From the NCBI GenBank assembly GCA_035707965.1, contig DASSTJ010000188.1, positions 1-36,458 of the forward strand: DNA of 36,458 nucleotides. The letters are read 5' to 3'. The position numbers were made by a program, and so were the translations under genes. The notes under the pieces are model-generated. The model had not been told where the DNA came from. It searched no databases and was given only the letters and a program-made list of their open reading frames with translations. How positions within the stretch are numbered: position 1 is the stretch's first letter; each line of letters opens with the position of its first letter. Of the stretch, positions 1-8,672 are shown one piece after another. The stretch comes from DASSTJ01 sp035707965 (lineage in GTDB: Bacteria > Actinomycetota > Actinomycetes > Actinomycetales > Angustibacteraceae).

Positions 1-891
1 CGCCGCACCGGACGCCGCAGCGACGCCGGCGAGATCCTCCGCACCATCTCCTCGGTGCTCCACGAGGCGCTGCAGCAGGCCGGCGTCCGCGCCGGCCAGG
101 TCGCCGCGGTCACGGTCGGCAGCCCCGGGCTGGTCGACACCCGTCGCGACACGATCACGTTGGCCCCCGGCGTCCCCGGCTGGTCGTCCGTGCACCTGGT
201 GGAGCACCTGCGCTCGATCGTCGAGTGCGACGTGCGACTGGAGAACGACGCGAACCTCGCGGCCCTCGGCATCAGCGCCACCCGCGCCGACGACCAGACC
301 CTCCTGGCCGTGCAGTGGGGCGAGCGCATCGGTTCGGGTCTCATCATCGACGGGCGCCTGCACCGCGGGCGCTCCGGCGCCGCCGGCGAGATCGGCTTCG
401 TCACCTCCCCCGGGCAGCGCCGTCGCATCGAGGCCGACCAGAAGGGACCGCTCGAGCTGCTCATCGGCGCCGAGGGGATCGTCGAGCGCGCGACCGCTGC
501 GGCCACCAACCACCCGGCGTCCGACCTGGCGCGACGGCTGGCGGCCGCGGACAACGGTACTCAGGCGGCGGCGCTGTTCGAGGCGGCGTCCGCCGGCGAC
601 GAGGTCGCGGCCGCGGTCGTCGACGAGATCGCCGAGATCTTCGCGTGCGCGATCGCCCCGGTGGTGCTGGCCATCGACCCGGACGCCGTCGTCATCGGTG
701 GCGGCATCGCGCGCGCGGGCAAGCAGCTGCCGGAGGCGATCGCGCGTCATCTCAAGGAGCTCACCCTCACCACGCCGAGCATCGAGCTGTCGCCACTGGC
801 GCAGGACTCGGTCGTGACCGGCGCCCTGCACGTGGCGCTGACCGACGTGTGGGCGGGCCTGCTGCCCGACCACGTGCGCCGGCTGCTGTGA
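1..891 (+). CDS. ROK-family protein, 5' end outside window
   Basis: The reading frame is open from base 1 to the TGA at 889-891, so the true start lies upstream and any N-terminal helix-turn-helix cannot be seen. The visible part has the sugar-kinase/HSP70/actin fold of ROK proteins: a GSPGLVD segment, LENDANLAALG, GERIGSGLIIDGRLHRG, GAAGEIGF, and the C-terminal IDPDAVVIGGGIARAG. ROK proteins are either sugar kinases or xylose/NagC-type repressors. The Cys-rich zinc motif and the His that usually follow the GEIGH segment are missing (GEIGF is followed by VTSPGQRRR), so metal binding may be lost. A GTG at 55 is an internal Val codon of the longer frame, not a convincing start. The choice between kinase and repressor cannot be made from this fragment. 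Confidence 0.8.
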   Translation, partial: RRTGRRSDAGEILRTISSVLHEALQQAGVRAGQVAAVTVGSPGLVDTRRDTITLAPGVPGWSSVHLVEHLRSIVECDVRLENDANLAALGISATRADDQTLLAVQWGERIGSGLIIDGRLHRGRSGAAGEIGFVTSPGQRRRIEADQKGPLELLIGAEGIVERATAAATNHPASDLARRLAAADNGTQAAALFEAASAGDEVAAAVVDEIAEIFACAIAPVVLAIDPDAVVIGGGIARAGKQLPEAIARHLKELTLTTPSIELSPLAQDSVVTGALHVALTDVWAGLLPDHVRRLL

Positions 892-908
892 GCCGATCGA
901 CCGAACTC

Positions 909-937
909 CTGACTGCGCCACGTGGCCCGGCTAGGGT
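909..937 (+). promoter_or_regulatory. Candidate leaderless-type promoter of the first cyclase gene
   Basis: A -35-like CTGACT (909-914), a 17-nt spacer and a -10 TAGGGT (932-937) are followed 6 nt later by an ATG at 944. This spacing is typical of actinobacterial leaderless transcripts, in which the mRNA begins at the start codon. The box therefore points at the mini-ORF at 944 rather than at the main start at 977. Confidence 0.45.
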
Positions 938-943
938 TCGATC

Positions 944-973
944 ATGAGAGCTGGCGACGGCGCGACGGTCTGA
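944..973 (+). CDS. Candidate 9-codon leader ORF
   Basis: An ATG at 944 begins the peptide MRAGDGATV and stops at TGA 971-973, 3 nt before the cyclase ATG at 977 and in the same frame. It sits 6 nt after a -10 box. The second cyclase paralog has a leader ORF of identical length at the same distance from its -10 box. Peptide sequences differ, so any role would lie in the act of translation or coupling, not the product. No expression evidence is available. Confidence 0.3.
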   Translation: MRAGDGATV

Positions 974-976
974 TCC

Positions 977-3900
977 ATGGCCTGCGCCGCCTGTGGCTTC
1001 GACGACCTGCGACCGGATGACCGGTTCTGCCCGCAGTGCGGCACCAGCCGCGGCGACGCGACCTGCGCGGAATGCGGAGCCGAGCTGCGGGCTGCAGCGC
1101 AGTTCTGCACCTCGTGCGGGCGGTCGACATCGGCCACGCGGCTGCCGAGCCAGGCGCGGGCCGCTCCCGAGGACGACGACCTCCACTCGGGTCGCGGGTC
1201 CTCAGAACGACGGTTGACGTCGGTGCTCTTCGCCGACCTGGTCAGCTACACGACCCTCGCGGAGTCGCGCGACACCGAAGACGTGCGCGACCTGCTCAGC
1301 CGGTACTTCGAGGTCTGCACCACCGTGGTGCGCCGCTACGGCGGCACGGTCGAGAAGTTCATCGGCGACGCGGTGATGGCGGTGTGGGGCGTGCCGTCGG
1401 CGCACGAGGACGACGCCGAGCGCGCCGTCCGCGCGGGCCTCGAGCTGGTGTCCGGCGTCGCCGAGCTCGCCGAGCGCACGGGCCTGCCCGAGCTGGCCGT
1501 CCGGGCCGGTGTCGTGACCGGCGAGGTCTCGACGACCGTCGGCGCCACCGACCAGGGCATGGTGGCCGGCGACCCGGTCAACACCGCCTCACGGGTGCAG
1601 AGCGCGGCGAGGTCCGGGCAGGTGTGGGTCGACGCCAACACCAGGGCGCTGACCGCCGCGGCCATCACGTACACGGACGAGGGCGAGCACCTGCTCAAGG
1701 GCAAGGCCGAGCCGGTACAGCTCTTCCGGGCCGGTGCGGTCGTGGCAGGGGTCGGGGGACTGCAACGCGTCGACGGGCTCGAGGCACCGCTGGCGGGACG
1801 GGACCGCGAGCTGCGCCTGGTCAAGGAGCTGTTCCACGCCACCGAGGAGTCGGGCCGCCCTCGGCTCGTGGTCGTGGACGGTGAGCCGGGTGTCGGTAAG
1901 TCCCGGCTGGCCTGGGAGTTCTCCAAGTACGTCGACGGGCTGAGCTCCGACGTCATGTGGCACCAGGGACGCTGCCTGTCCTACGGCGACGGCGCCGCGT
2001 ACTGGGCGCTCGCCGAAGCGGTCCGCGCCCGGCTCGGCCTGGTCGAGGACTCGACCTCTGCGGAGTCGAGCGACACCCTCACGCGGTCGCTCAGGAAGAT
2101 CGTGGCCGACGACGAGGAACGCGCCTGGCTGCAGCCTCGCCTGGGATCGTTGCTCGGCCACGGTGGCAACTTCAGCCGCGAGGACCTCTTCGCCGCCTGG
2201 ACGCGGTTCTTCGAGCGGGTCTCGGACGGCGGCCGCACGGTGGTGCTCGTCGTGGACGACGGCCAGTACGCCGACAGCGGGTTCCTCGACTTCCTCGACG
2301 AGCTGGTGACCTCCGCGCGGACACCGATCTTCGTCCTGCTGCTCGCCCGGCCCGAGCTGATGCACGGCCGTCCTGCGCTCGGGGGACGACGCGCCACCGT
2401 GGTGAACCTCGAGCCGCTACCCGCCGAGGCCATGGCGGCTCTCCTGGACGGTCTCGTCGAGGGACTACCTCCAGACGCTCGCGACCAGCTCGTCGCCCGG
2501 GCAGAAGGCGTTCCGCTGTATGCCGTCGAGACCGTGCGCGCGCTGATCGACCGGGACCTGGTCACTGCGAGCGGTGGTCGTTACGTGGTCAGCGAAGCAG
2601 CCCATCTGGACCTGTCGCAGATGGAGGCGCCCGCGTCGCTCCACGCGCTCGTCGCGGCCCGACTCGATGCCCTCACCCCTGACGAGCGACAGGTCGTCGC
2701 CGACGCCAGCGTGCTCGGCCTGTCGTTCACCCGCGAAGGTATCGAGGTTCTCAGCGGCTCCCGACCCAGCCTGGACGACGTGCTGCTCACTCTCGCGCGC
2801 AAGGAGGTCATCTCCACCGAGACGGACCGGTTCTCCGCGGAACGCGGCCAGTACCGCTTCGTCCAGGCCGTGGTGCGTCAGGTGGCGTACTCCACGCTGT
2901 CGAGGCGTGACCGCAAGGTCCGCCACCTGCTCGTGGCCGAGCACCTGGCCGCACAGACGGATCGGTCGGACGAGCTGGCCGTCGTGGTGGCGCAGCACCT
3001 CATGGACGCCATCGGCGTCTCCAGCGCGGACGATCCAGACCTGGCCGAGCTGCACCGGCGAGCCGCCGGCTTCCTGAGCCAGGCGGCATCGCGCGCCTGC
3101 GCCTTGGGGTCGTACCGAGACGGCTTGCGGCTCTACCGGTTGGCGATCAGCCACAGCGACGACGACTCGACACGCGTGGAGCTGCTGGAGGAAGCGGCCG
3201 ACGCCGCGATGGTGCTCGGCGAGTACTCGACCATGTCGGAGCTGAGCGGGGAGGCGCTCGCTCTCCGCGACGCGGCAGGAGACCCTCTGCTAGCGGCACG
3301 CGCCGTCCAGCTCCACGGCCAGGCCCTGATCTTCGCCGGTGACCAGAGCGTCGCGGCCGCGCTGCTCGAGGACCGGTACGCGCGCATCCTGGCGCTGCCA
3401 CACGCGGATGCCGCACGCCAGCGGATCCTCCACGCGATGGTGCTCCTGTTCATCTACTTCGACCCGGCGAACCCCCGCGCGCTGCAGCTCGCCCACGACC
3501 GTGTTCGGCTCGCGTCACGGCTGCAGGACGGGCTACAGCTCACCCAGGCGCTCGCCAACCTCGCCACCGTCGAGAGCTACCAGGGGTCTGACGAGGTGGC
3601 GCAGGCCCTGTACCAGCACGTGGTGCAGCTCAGTCTCCAGCTGAACGACTGGCGGACGCTCGCGATCGCGCAAGGGAACCTCACGGACCAGAACATGGCC
3701 AGGTCACCGCAGGCCGCGATCGAGATCGCCGAGTCCGCCGTCACGACGGCGCGCGAGCACGGGCTGCACGCGCACAGCGAAACCATCGCGATCAACCTCG
3801 TCATGGCGCTGTGGTCCGCGGGACGCTGGGAACGACTCTCCACGGTGATGCAGGACCTGGTGGACCCCGCCATCCCCCACGACCCTCAGTCTCAGAGCAC

Positions 3901-4522
3901 GGTGATGGCCGTCGACCTGTGGCGGGTCGACGCCGGCCTGGAACCCCTGGCCGCTCAGGTGCCGCTGACACCGAGCGACGACCTGCAGGAAGAGGCGTGG
4001 CAGCAGCACCTGCGCATGATGCGGTACCGGACGTCCGGCGACCTGACGGCCGCGCTCGCCATGGCCGAAGGCATGCTTGCCAACGCCGACAGTGGCAGCG
4101 TCACGGGAGGCGACTTCTTCATGTTCTGGTCGGAAGCGACACGGAGCGCGCTGATGGCGCACGACGTGTCCCTGGCCGGCCGCCTGCTGTCCCTGGTCGA
4201 ACAGCGCCAGCCTGGGGAGGTGTCACCTGCCCTGCGAGCGCACCTGCTGCTGCACCGTGGCACGTTCACGATCGCGGACGGCGGGGACCCGGCGTCCGCC
4301 GAGACCGACCTGCGCAACGGCATCGAGGCGTTCCAGACCTTCGACTCACCTCCGTACCGGGCCCGCGCCGAGGCGGTGCTGGGCCGCTGGCTGCTGAGCC
4401 AGGGCAGGACGGACGAGGCCGCGCCACTGCTGCGCTCGGCCCGGACGACCTTCACAGACCTGGGCGCCAGCGCCTGGCTGGCAGAGCTCGAGCAGGAGGC
4501 AGCCGTCGGACGCGGACACTGA
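977..4522 (+). CDS. Zinc-ribbon / class III nucleotide cyclase / AAA ATPase / TPR signalling protein (paralog 1)
   Basis: A 1181-residue cytoplasmic protein with four parts. Residues 1-50 hold four CxxC pairs (C3/C6, C18/C21, C30/C33, C44/C47), two zinc ribbons. Residues 78-255 form a class III cyclase domain with metal-binding D87 and D131, adenine-type K127, and N202/R206 in VNTASR, so activity as an adenylate cyclase is expected. Residues 265-600 form an AAA ATPase with Walker A GEPGVGKS (302-309) and a Walker B-like VVLVVDD near 422-428. The remainder is alpha-helical repeat of TPR type. The ATG at 977 is favoured because the MxCAACGF N-terminus matches that of the neighbouring paralog; no good Shine-Dalgarno is seen. 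The nearby cNMP-binding gene supports a cAMP role. The input signal is unknown. Confidence 0.85.
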   Translation: MACAACGFDDLRPDDRFCPQCGTSRGDATCAECGAELRAAAQFCTSCGRSTSATRLPSQARAAPEDDDLHSGRGSSERRLTSVLFADLVSYTTLAESRDTEDVRDLLSRYFEVCTTVVRRYGGTVEKFIGDAVMAVWGVPSAHEDDAERAVRAGLELVSGVAELAERTGLPELAVRAGVVTGEVSTTVGATDQGMVAGDPVNTASRVQSAARSGQVWVDANTRALTAAAITYTDEGEHLLKGKAEPVQLFRAGAVVAGVGGLQRVDGLEAPLAGRDRELRLVKELFHATEESGRPRLVVVDGEPGVGKSRLAWEFSKYVDGLSSDVMWHQGRCLSYGDGAAYWALAEAVRARLGLVEDSTSAESSDTLTRSLRKIVADDEERAWLQPRLGSLLGHGGNFSREDLFAAWTRFFERVSDGGRTVVLVVDDGQYADSGFLDFLDELVTSARTPIFVLLLARPELMHGRPALGGRRATVVNLEPLPAEAMAALLDGLVEGLPPDARDQLVARAEGVPLYAVETVRALIDRDLVTASGGRYVVSEAAHLDLSQMEAPASLHALVAARLDALTPDERQVVADASVLGLSFTREGIEVLSGSRPSLDDVLLTLARKEVISTETDRFSAERGQYRFVQAVVRQVAYSTLSRRDRKVRHLLVAEHLAAQTDRSDELAVVVAQHLMDAIGVSSADDPDLAELHRRAAGFLSQAASRACALGSYRDGLRLYRLAISHSDDDSTRVELLEEAADAAMVLGEYSTMSELSGEALALRDAAGDPLLAARAVQLHGQALIFAGDQSVAAALLEDRYARILALPHADAARQRILHAMVLLFIYFDPANPRALQLAHDRVRLASRLQDGLQLTQALANLATVESYQGSDEVAQALYQHVVQLSLQLNDWRTLAIAQGNLTDQNMARSPQAAIEIAESAVTTAREHGLHAHSETIAINLVMALWSAGRWERLSTVMQDLVDPAIPHDPQSQSTVMAVDLWRVDAGLEPLAAQVPLTPSDDLQEEAWQQHLRMMRYRTSGDLTAALAMAEGMLANADSGSVTGGDFFMFWSEATRSALMAHDVSLAGRLLSLVEQRQPGEVSPALRAHLLLHRGTFTIADGGDPASAETDLRNGIEAFQTFDSPPYRARAEAVLGRWLLSQGRTDEAAPLLRSARTTFTDLGASAWLAELEQEAAVGRGH

Positions 4523-4560
4523 GCACCGCCACGGGCGTGCGGATCCGATCCCCAGATCAC

Positions 4561-4590
4561 CTGTCGTGCCCTCGTCGCCGGGTCTACTGT
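4561..4590 (+). promoter_or_regulatory. Candidate leaderless-type promoter of the second cyclase gene
   Basis: A -10 TACTGT lies at 4585-4590, exactly 6 nt before the ATG of a mini-ORF at 4597, as in the first paralog. The -35 is weak (CTGTCG, 4561-4566, spacer 18). The conserved geometry is the main support. Confidence 0.4.
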
Positions 4591-4596
4591 CCGGTC

Positions 4597-4626
4597 ATGA
4601 GCGCTGAGGACTCCGACCTGCGGTGA
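4597..4626 (+). CDS. Candidate 9-codon leader ORF overlapping the second cyclase start
   Basis: An ATG at 4597 encodes MSAEDSDLR and ends at TGA 4624-4626, overlapping the cyclase start GTG 4623-4625 in a GTGA arrangement. That geometry usually means translational coupling. The internal GAGGA at 4606-4610 could also serve as a distant ribosome binding site for the cyclase. Confidence 0.3.
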   Translation: MSAEDSDLR

Positions 4627-7600
4627 CCTGCGCAGCCTGCGGCTTCACCGGGCTGCGGCCCGAGGACCGGTTCTGCTCCCGGTGCGGCGCCGCGCGACGC
4701 GCCCCGTCCTGCGCCCGGTGCGGCACCGAGCTACGTCCTGGCGCTTCCTTCTGCTCGTCCTGCGGGTTCCCCGTCGGCCCGGGCCAGGCCGACCTTCCCG
4801 GGGCCGGCACCGGCCGTGGCGCGGGCCCGCACAGCTCGGAGCGCCGTCTCACGTCCGTGCTGTTCGCCGACCTGGTGAGCTACACGACGCTGGCCGAGTC
4901 GCGCGACACCGAGGACGTGCGCGACCTGCTCAGCCGCTACTTCGAGGTCTGCACCACCGTCGTCCGCCGGTACGGCGGTCGCGTGGAGAAGTTCATCGGC
5001 GACGCCGTGATGGCCGTCTGGGGCGTGCCGACCGCGCACGAGGACGACGCGGAACGTGCCGTCCGAGCGGCTCTCGAGCTGATCTCCGGCGTCGCCGAGC
5101 TCGCCGAGCGCACGGAGCTGCCAGAGCTCGCGGTGCGTGCCGGCGTCGTCACCGGTGAGGTGTCGGCGACCGTCGGCGCCACCGACCAGGGCCTCGTCGC
5201 GGGTGACCCCGTGAACACCGCCTCGCGCGTCCAGAGCGCGGCCCGGCCAGGCGAGGTGTGGGTCGACGCGAGCACTCGTGCCCTGACGGCGGCCGCCATC
5301 AGCTACTCGGACGTCGGCGTGCACCAGCTCAAGGGCAAGGCCGAACCGGTCCCGCTGTTCCGCGCGGGATCCGTCGTGGCAGGCGTCGGCGGTCTGCGGC
5401 GGGTCGACGGTCTCGAGGCGCCGATGACCGGCCGCGACCGTGAGCTACGACTCGTGAAGGAGCTGTTCCACGCCACGGGCGAGTCCGGCAGACCACGCCT
5501 CGTCGTGGTGGATGGCGAGCCCGGCGTGGGCAAGTCGCGACTGGCCTGGGAGTTCTCCAAGTACGTCGACGGCCTCAGCTCCGAGGTCATGTGGCACCAG
5601 GGGCGCTGCCTGTCCTACGGCGACGGAGCGGCCTTCTGGGCGCTCGCCGAGGCGGTTCGCGCACGCCTCGGCCTCGTGGAGGAGTCGACGTCCGACGAGT
5701 CGGCCGACGCGCTCGAACGGTCGCTGCGGCACCTTGTGCCCGACGACGACGAGCGCGGCTGGCTGCGGCCGAGGCTGGCGTCCCTGCTGGGTCAGGACGG
5801 CAACTTCCGCCGCGAGGACCTGTTCGCTGCCTGGGCGCGGTTCTTCGAGCGGCTGTCCGAGCCCGACCGCACGGTCGTCCTCGTGGTGGACGACGCGCAG
5901 TACGCGGATGATGGGCTGCTGGACTTCCTCGACGACGTCGCGACGTCCGCTCGCGCGCCCATCTTCCTGCTGCTGCTCGCTCGTCCTGAGCTCCTGCAAC
6001 GTCGTCCGGGACTGGGGGGACGGCGCGCGACCCTGATCGACCTCGAGCCGCTCGGGGACGACGCCATGCGTGTTCTCGTGAGCGGTCTCGTCGACGGCCT
6101 CCCGCCCGAGGCGACGCAGCAGCTCGTCACCCGCGCCGAAGGCGTGCCCCTCTACGCGGTCGAGACCGTGCGGGCGCTCGTCGACCGTGCCCTCGTCCGC
6201 GTGAGCAACGGCCGCCACGTGGTGAGCCCTGACGCGGACCTCGACCTGTCGCGCATCGAGGCCCCAGCCTCGCTGCACGCGCTCGTCGCCGCCCGGCTCG
6301 ACGCCTTGACCGCGGCCGAGCGGAGGATCGTGGCCGACGCGAGCGTGCTCGGCCTGTCGTTCACACGGGAGGCCATCGAGGTGCTGAGCGGGCAGCGGTC
6401 GGACCTGGACGACGTGCTCGGGTCGCTGGCGCGCAAGGAGGTCGTCGCCACCGAGACCGACCGGTTCTCGGCCGAGCGGGGACACTACCGGTTCGTCCAG
6501 GCCGTCGTCCGCCAGGTCGCCTACGCCACCCTGTCCCGACGCGACCGCAAGGAGAAGCACCTGATGGTCGCGGACCACCTGGCCGCGCAGACCGAGCGGG
6601 CCGACGAGCTGGCCGTCGTCATCGCTCAGCACCTGATGGACGCGGTGACGGCGTCAGGACCGCAGGACGACGACGTCCCCGCGCTGCAACGCAGAGCCGG
6701 GGAGGTGCTGGCCCAGGCGGCCGCACGCGCGTGCTGCTTGGGCTCCTTCGCCGACGGGCTACGACTGTTCCGGTCCGCGGCCTCCCGGCTCGACGACCCG
6801 ACGGCCAGGGCGGAGGTGCACGCGCAGGCCGCGGAGGCGGCCCTGGTGCGCGGCGACTTCGACACGGCGCTCACGCTGGCGCGTCAGGCCCTGGTCGCGC
6901 TCGAGTCGCGCGGTTCCGGCACGGGGGTCGCGGCCGCCCAGGCCGCCGCCACCCAGGCCGACGCCCTCATGGCTCGCGGGGAGGTGACGGCGGCGCTCGA
7001 CCTGCTGCAGCCCCGACACGAGGCGCTCGTCAACGCGTCGGGGGCGGAGGCGGCACGCCTCCGGCTGCTCAACTCGCTGGTCCGGCTGCGCATGTTCAGC
7101 ACCCCGCAGGATCCCGAGACGCTGCGACTGGCGCACGACCAGGTACGGCTGAGCGAGCAGCTCCAGGACGAGCAGGCGCTGGCGCACAGCATCCACACGC
7201 TCTCGACGCTGGAGGCCATCCTCGGCTGCCGGACGGTGAGCAAAGCCCTGACGCACCAGGCGCTCACCATGTCGACCCGGCTCAGCGACTGGCGCTCCAT
7301 CGTGATCGCACGGGGCAACCAGGCCGACATCCTGCTGCCGACCTCGCCGCACGACGCCGTGCAGCAGGGCGAGGAGGCCCTGGCGGTGGCCGCGGCACAC
7401 GGGTTGCGCGCGTTCGCCGAGGGCGTGTCGAGCAACCTCGCGGTGGCGCTGTGGGTGCACGGTTCCTGGGACCGGCTGGACTCGCTGCTCACCGAGGTGA
7501 TGGAGGCCGGCCTGCACGATCCCAGCTCGATGACGTCCTTCATGGCCGTCGACCTGTGGCGGGTCGATGCCGGACTACCGGCCCGGGTACCTCAGCAGCC

Positions 7601-8165
7601 GATGGCACCGACGGAGCAGCCTCAGGAGCAGGCGTGGCAGCGCCACGTCGAGATGGAGCGGGCTCTCCTGGCGGGTGACCTGACGGCGGCCGCGAGCCTG
7701 GCGTCGCAGGTCCTGGGCGAGGCACTGACCCCTTCGGTCACCCGCGGCGACATCTCGGTGCTGTGGCCGCGCTCCATGCGGGCCGCCCTCACCGCCGGTG
7801 ACCTCGAGCTCGCAGGACGGCTGCTCCAGCTGGTCAGCGACCTACCGCCCGGGGACGTCACGCCGGCGCTCCGGGCGCACCTGCTGCTCCTGCGCGGCGA
7901 GCTCGGGATCGCGCAGGGAGCGGACGACGCCCAGGTCCACGACGACCTGGCCGCGGCCGTCGCGGCGTTCGAGGCCTACGGGTCACCACCCCAGCTGGCC
8001 CGGGCGCAAGGGCGGCACGGCCGGTGGCTGCTCGGTCAGGGACGGACGACGGAGGCCGAGCCGCTGCTCGCCGCTGCCTGGGGCACGCTCTCCCAGCTCG
8101 GCGCCACCGCGTGGCTGGAGGAGATGTCCGGCCTGCTGCCTGCTACTGCTGCTCCAACGTCCTGA
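4623..8165 (+). CDS. Zinc-ribbon / class III nucleotide cyclase / AAA ATPase / TPR signalling protein (paralog 2)
   Basis: A 1180-residue tandem paralog of the protein at 977-4522 with the same domain order: four CxxC pairs in residues 1-50, a class III cyclase domain (first metal Asp D83; VEKFIGDAVMAVWG and VNTASR conserved), an AAA ATPase with GEPGVGKS, and a long helical C-terminus. The cyclase and ATPase regions are nearly identical to paralog 1, while the C-terminal repeats and the linker after the zinc ribbons have diverged. This fits a duplication in which the catalytic core was kept and the sensor part drifted. The GTG start at 4623 is chosen from alignment of MTCAACGF with the first paralog. 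Its last 23 nt overlap the convergent cyclic-nucleotide-binding gene. Confidence 0.85.
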   Translation: MTCAACGFTGLRPEDRFCSRCGAARRAPSCARCGTELRPGASFCSSCGFPVGPGQADLPGAGTGRGAGPHSSERRLTSVLFADLVSYTTLAESRDTEDVRDLLSRYFEVCTTVVRRYGGRVEKFIGDAVMAVWGVPTAHEDDAERAVRAALELISGVAELAERTELPELAVRAGVVTGEVSATVGATDQGLVAGDPVNTASRVQSAARPGEVWVDASTRALTAAAISYSDVGVHQLKGKAEPVPLFRAGSVVAGVGGLRRVDGLEAPMTGRDRELRLVKELFHATGESGRPRLVVVDGEPGVGKSRLAWEFSKYVDGLSSEVMWHQGRCLSYGDGAAFWALAEAVRARLGLVEESTSDESADALERSLRHLVPDDDERGWLRPRLASLLGQDGNFRREDLFAAWARFFERLSEPDRTVVLVVDDAQYADDGLLDFLDDVATSARAPIFLLLLARPELLQRRPGLGGRRATLIDLEPLGDDAMRVLVSGLVDGLPPEATQQLVTRAEGVPLYAVETVRALVDRALVRVSNGRHVVSPDADLDLSRIEAPASLHALVAARLDALTAAERRIVADASVLGLSFTREAIEVLSGQRSDLDDVLGSLARKEVVATETDRFSAERGHYRFVQAVVRQVAYATLSRRDRKEKHLMVADHLAAQTERADELAVVIAQHLMDAVTASGPQDDDVPALQRRAGEVLAQAAARACCLGSFADGLRLFRSAASRLDDPTARAEVHAQAAEAALVRGDFDTALTLARQALVALESRGSGTGVAAAQAAATQADALMARGEVTAALDLLQPRHEALVNASGAEAARLRLLNSLVRLRMFSTPQDPETLRLAHDQVRLSEQLQDEQALAHSIHTLSTLEAILGCRTVSKALTHQALTMSTRLSDWRSIVIARGNQADILLPTSPHDAVQQGEEALAVAAAHGLRAFAEGVSSNLAVALWVHGSWDRLDSLLTEVMEAGLHDPSSMTSFMAVDLWRVDAGLPARVPQQPMAPTEQPQEQAWQRHVEMERALLAGDLTAAASLASQVLGEALTPSVTRGDISVLWPRSMRAALTAGDLELAGRLLQLVSDLPPGDVTPALRAHLLLLRGELGIAQGADDAQVHDDLAAAVAAFEAYGSPPQLARAQGRHGRWLLGQGRTTEAEPLLAAAWGTLSQLGATAWLEEMSGLLPATAAPTS

Positions 8166-8553
8166 TGCGGTCGCAGAGCACGAGCAGCAGGCTGCGCGCG
8201 AAGTCGGGCGACTCCTCGAGCAGTGGCCGGAACGTGGTGCTGTCGATGACCGCCGTGTGCAGAGGGCCCTTGGCTACCACGGTGGCGGAACGGGGCTTGC
8301 CGTCGATCAGGCTGATCTCACCGAAGTAGTCGCCGGGGCCGAGCGTGCGTCGCTCGACGCCACCGCTGCTGACGGTCGCGTGGCCGTCGAGGACGAGGTG
8401 GAAGCCGAGCGCACCGCGCCCTTCCGACGCGACCGTGTGACCGTCGTCCAGGTGCACCTCGCGGACCTGGCCGGCCAGCTTCTTGAGCTGCCGTGACGAG
8501 AGGCCGCGGAAGATGTCGATCTCCGCCAGGCGGTGTGACAAGTCGTCCTGCAC
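8143..8553 (-). CDS. Small cyclic-nucleotide-binding domain protein
   Basis: A 136-residue protein that is almost entirely one cNMP-binding domain. The phosphate-binding cassette PGDYFGEISLIDGKPRSATV is intact, with E79 and R88 expected to contact the ribose and cyclic phosphate. There is no C-terminal DNA-binding or kinase domain, so it resembles stand-alone or partner-regulating CNB proteins of actinobacteria. The GTG start at 8553 has a GAGGAG ribosome site just upstream, and a TAGGGT -10-like box lies further up (8590-8595, minus strand). Its 3' end overlaps the second cyclase gene by 23 bp, tail to tail, so the two mRNAs are complementary there. A role as receptor for cAMP made by its neighbours is inference. 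Confidence 0.8.
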   Translation of the reverse strand: MQDDLSHRLAEIDIFRGLSSRQLKKLAGQVREVHLDDGHTVASEGRGALGFHLVLDGHATVSSGGVERRTLGPGDYFGEISLIDGKPRSATVVAKGPLHTAVIDSTTFRPLLEESPDFARSLLLVLCDRIRTLEQQ

Positions 8554-8672
8554 GTGGGTCTCCTCGGGGCTCGGGGGCCGGCAGTCCGCACCCTAGTGCG
8601 TGCGAGGCGTCAGCCGGGCGCGTTCTCGGGTCCAGCCTCACGCGCCAGGTCGAGTGGTGCGCGCACGCCCCC

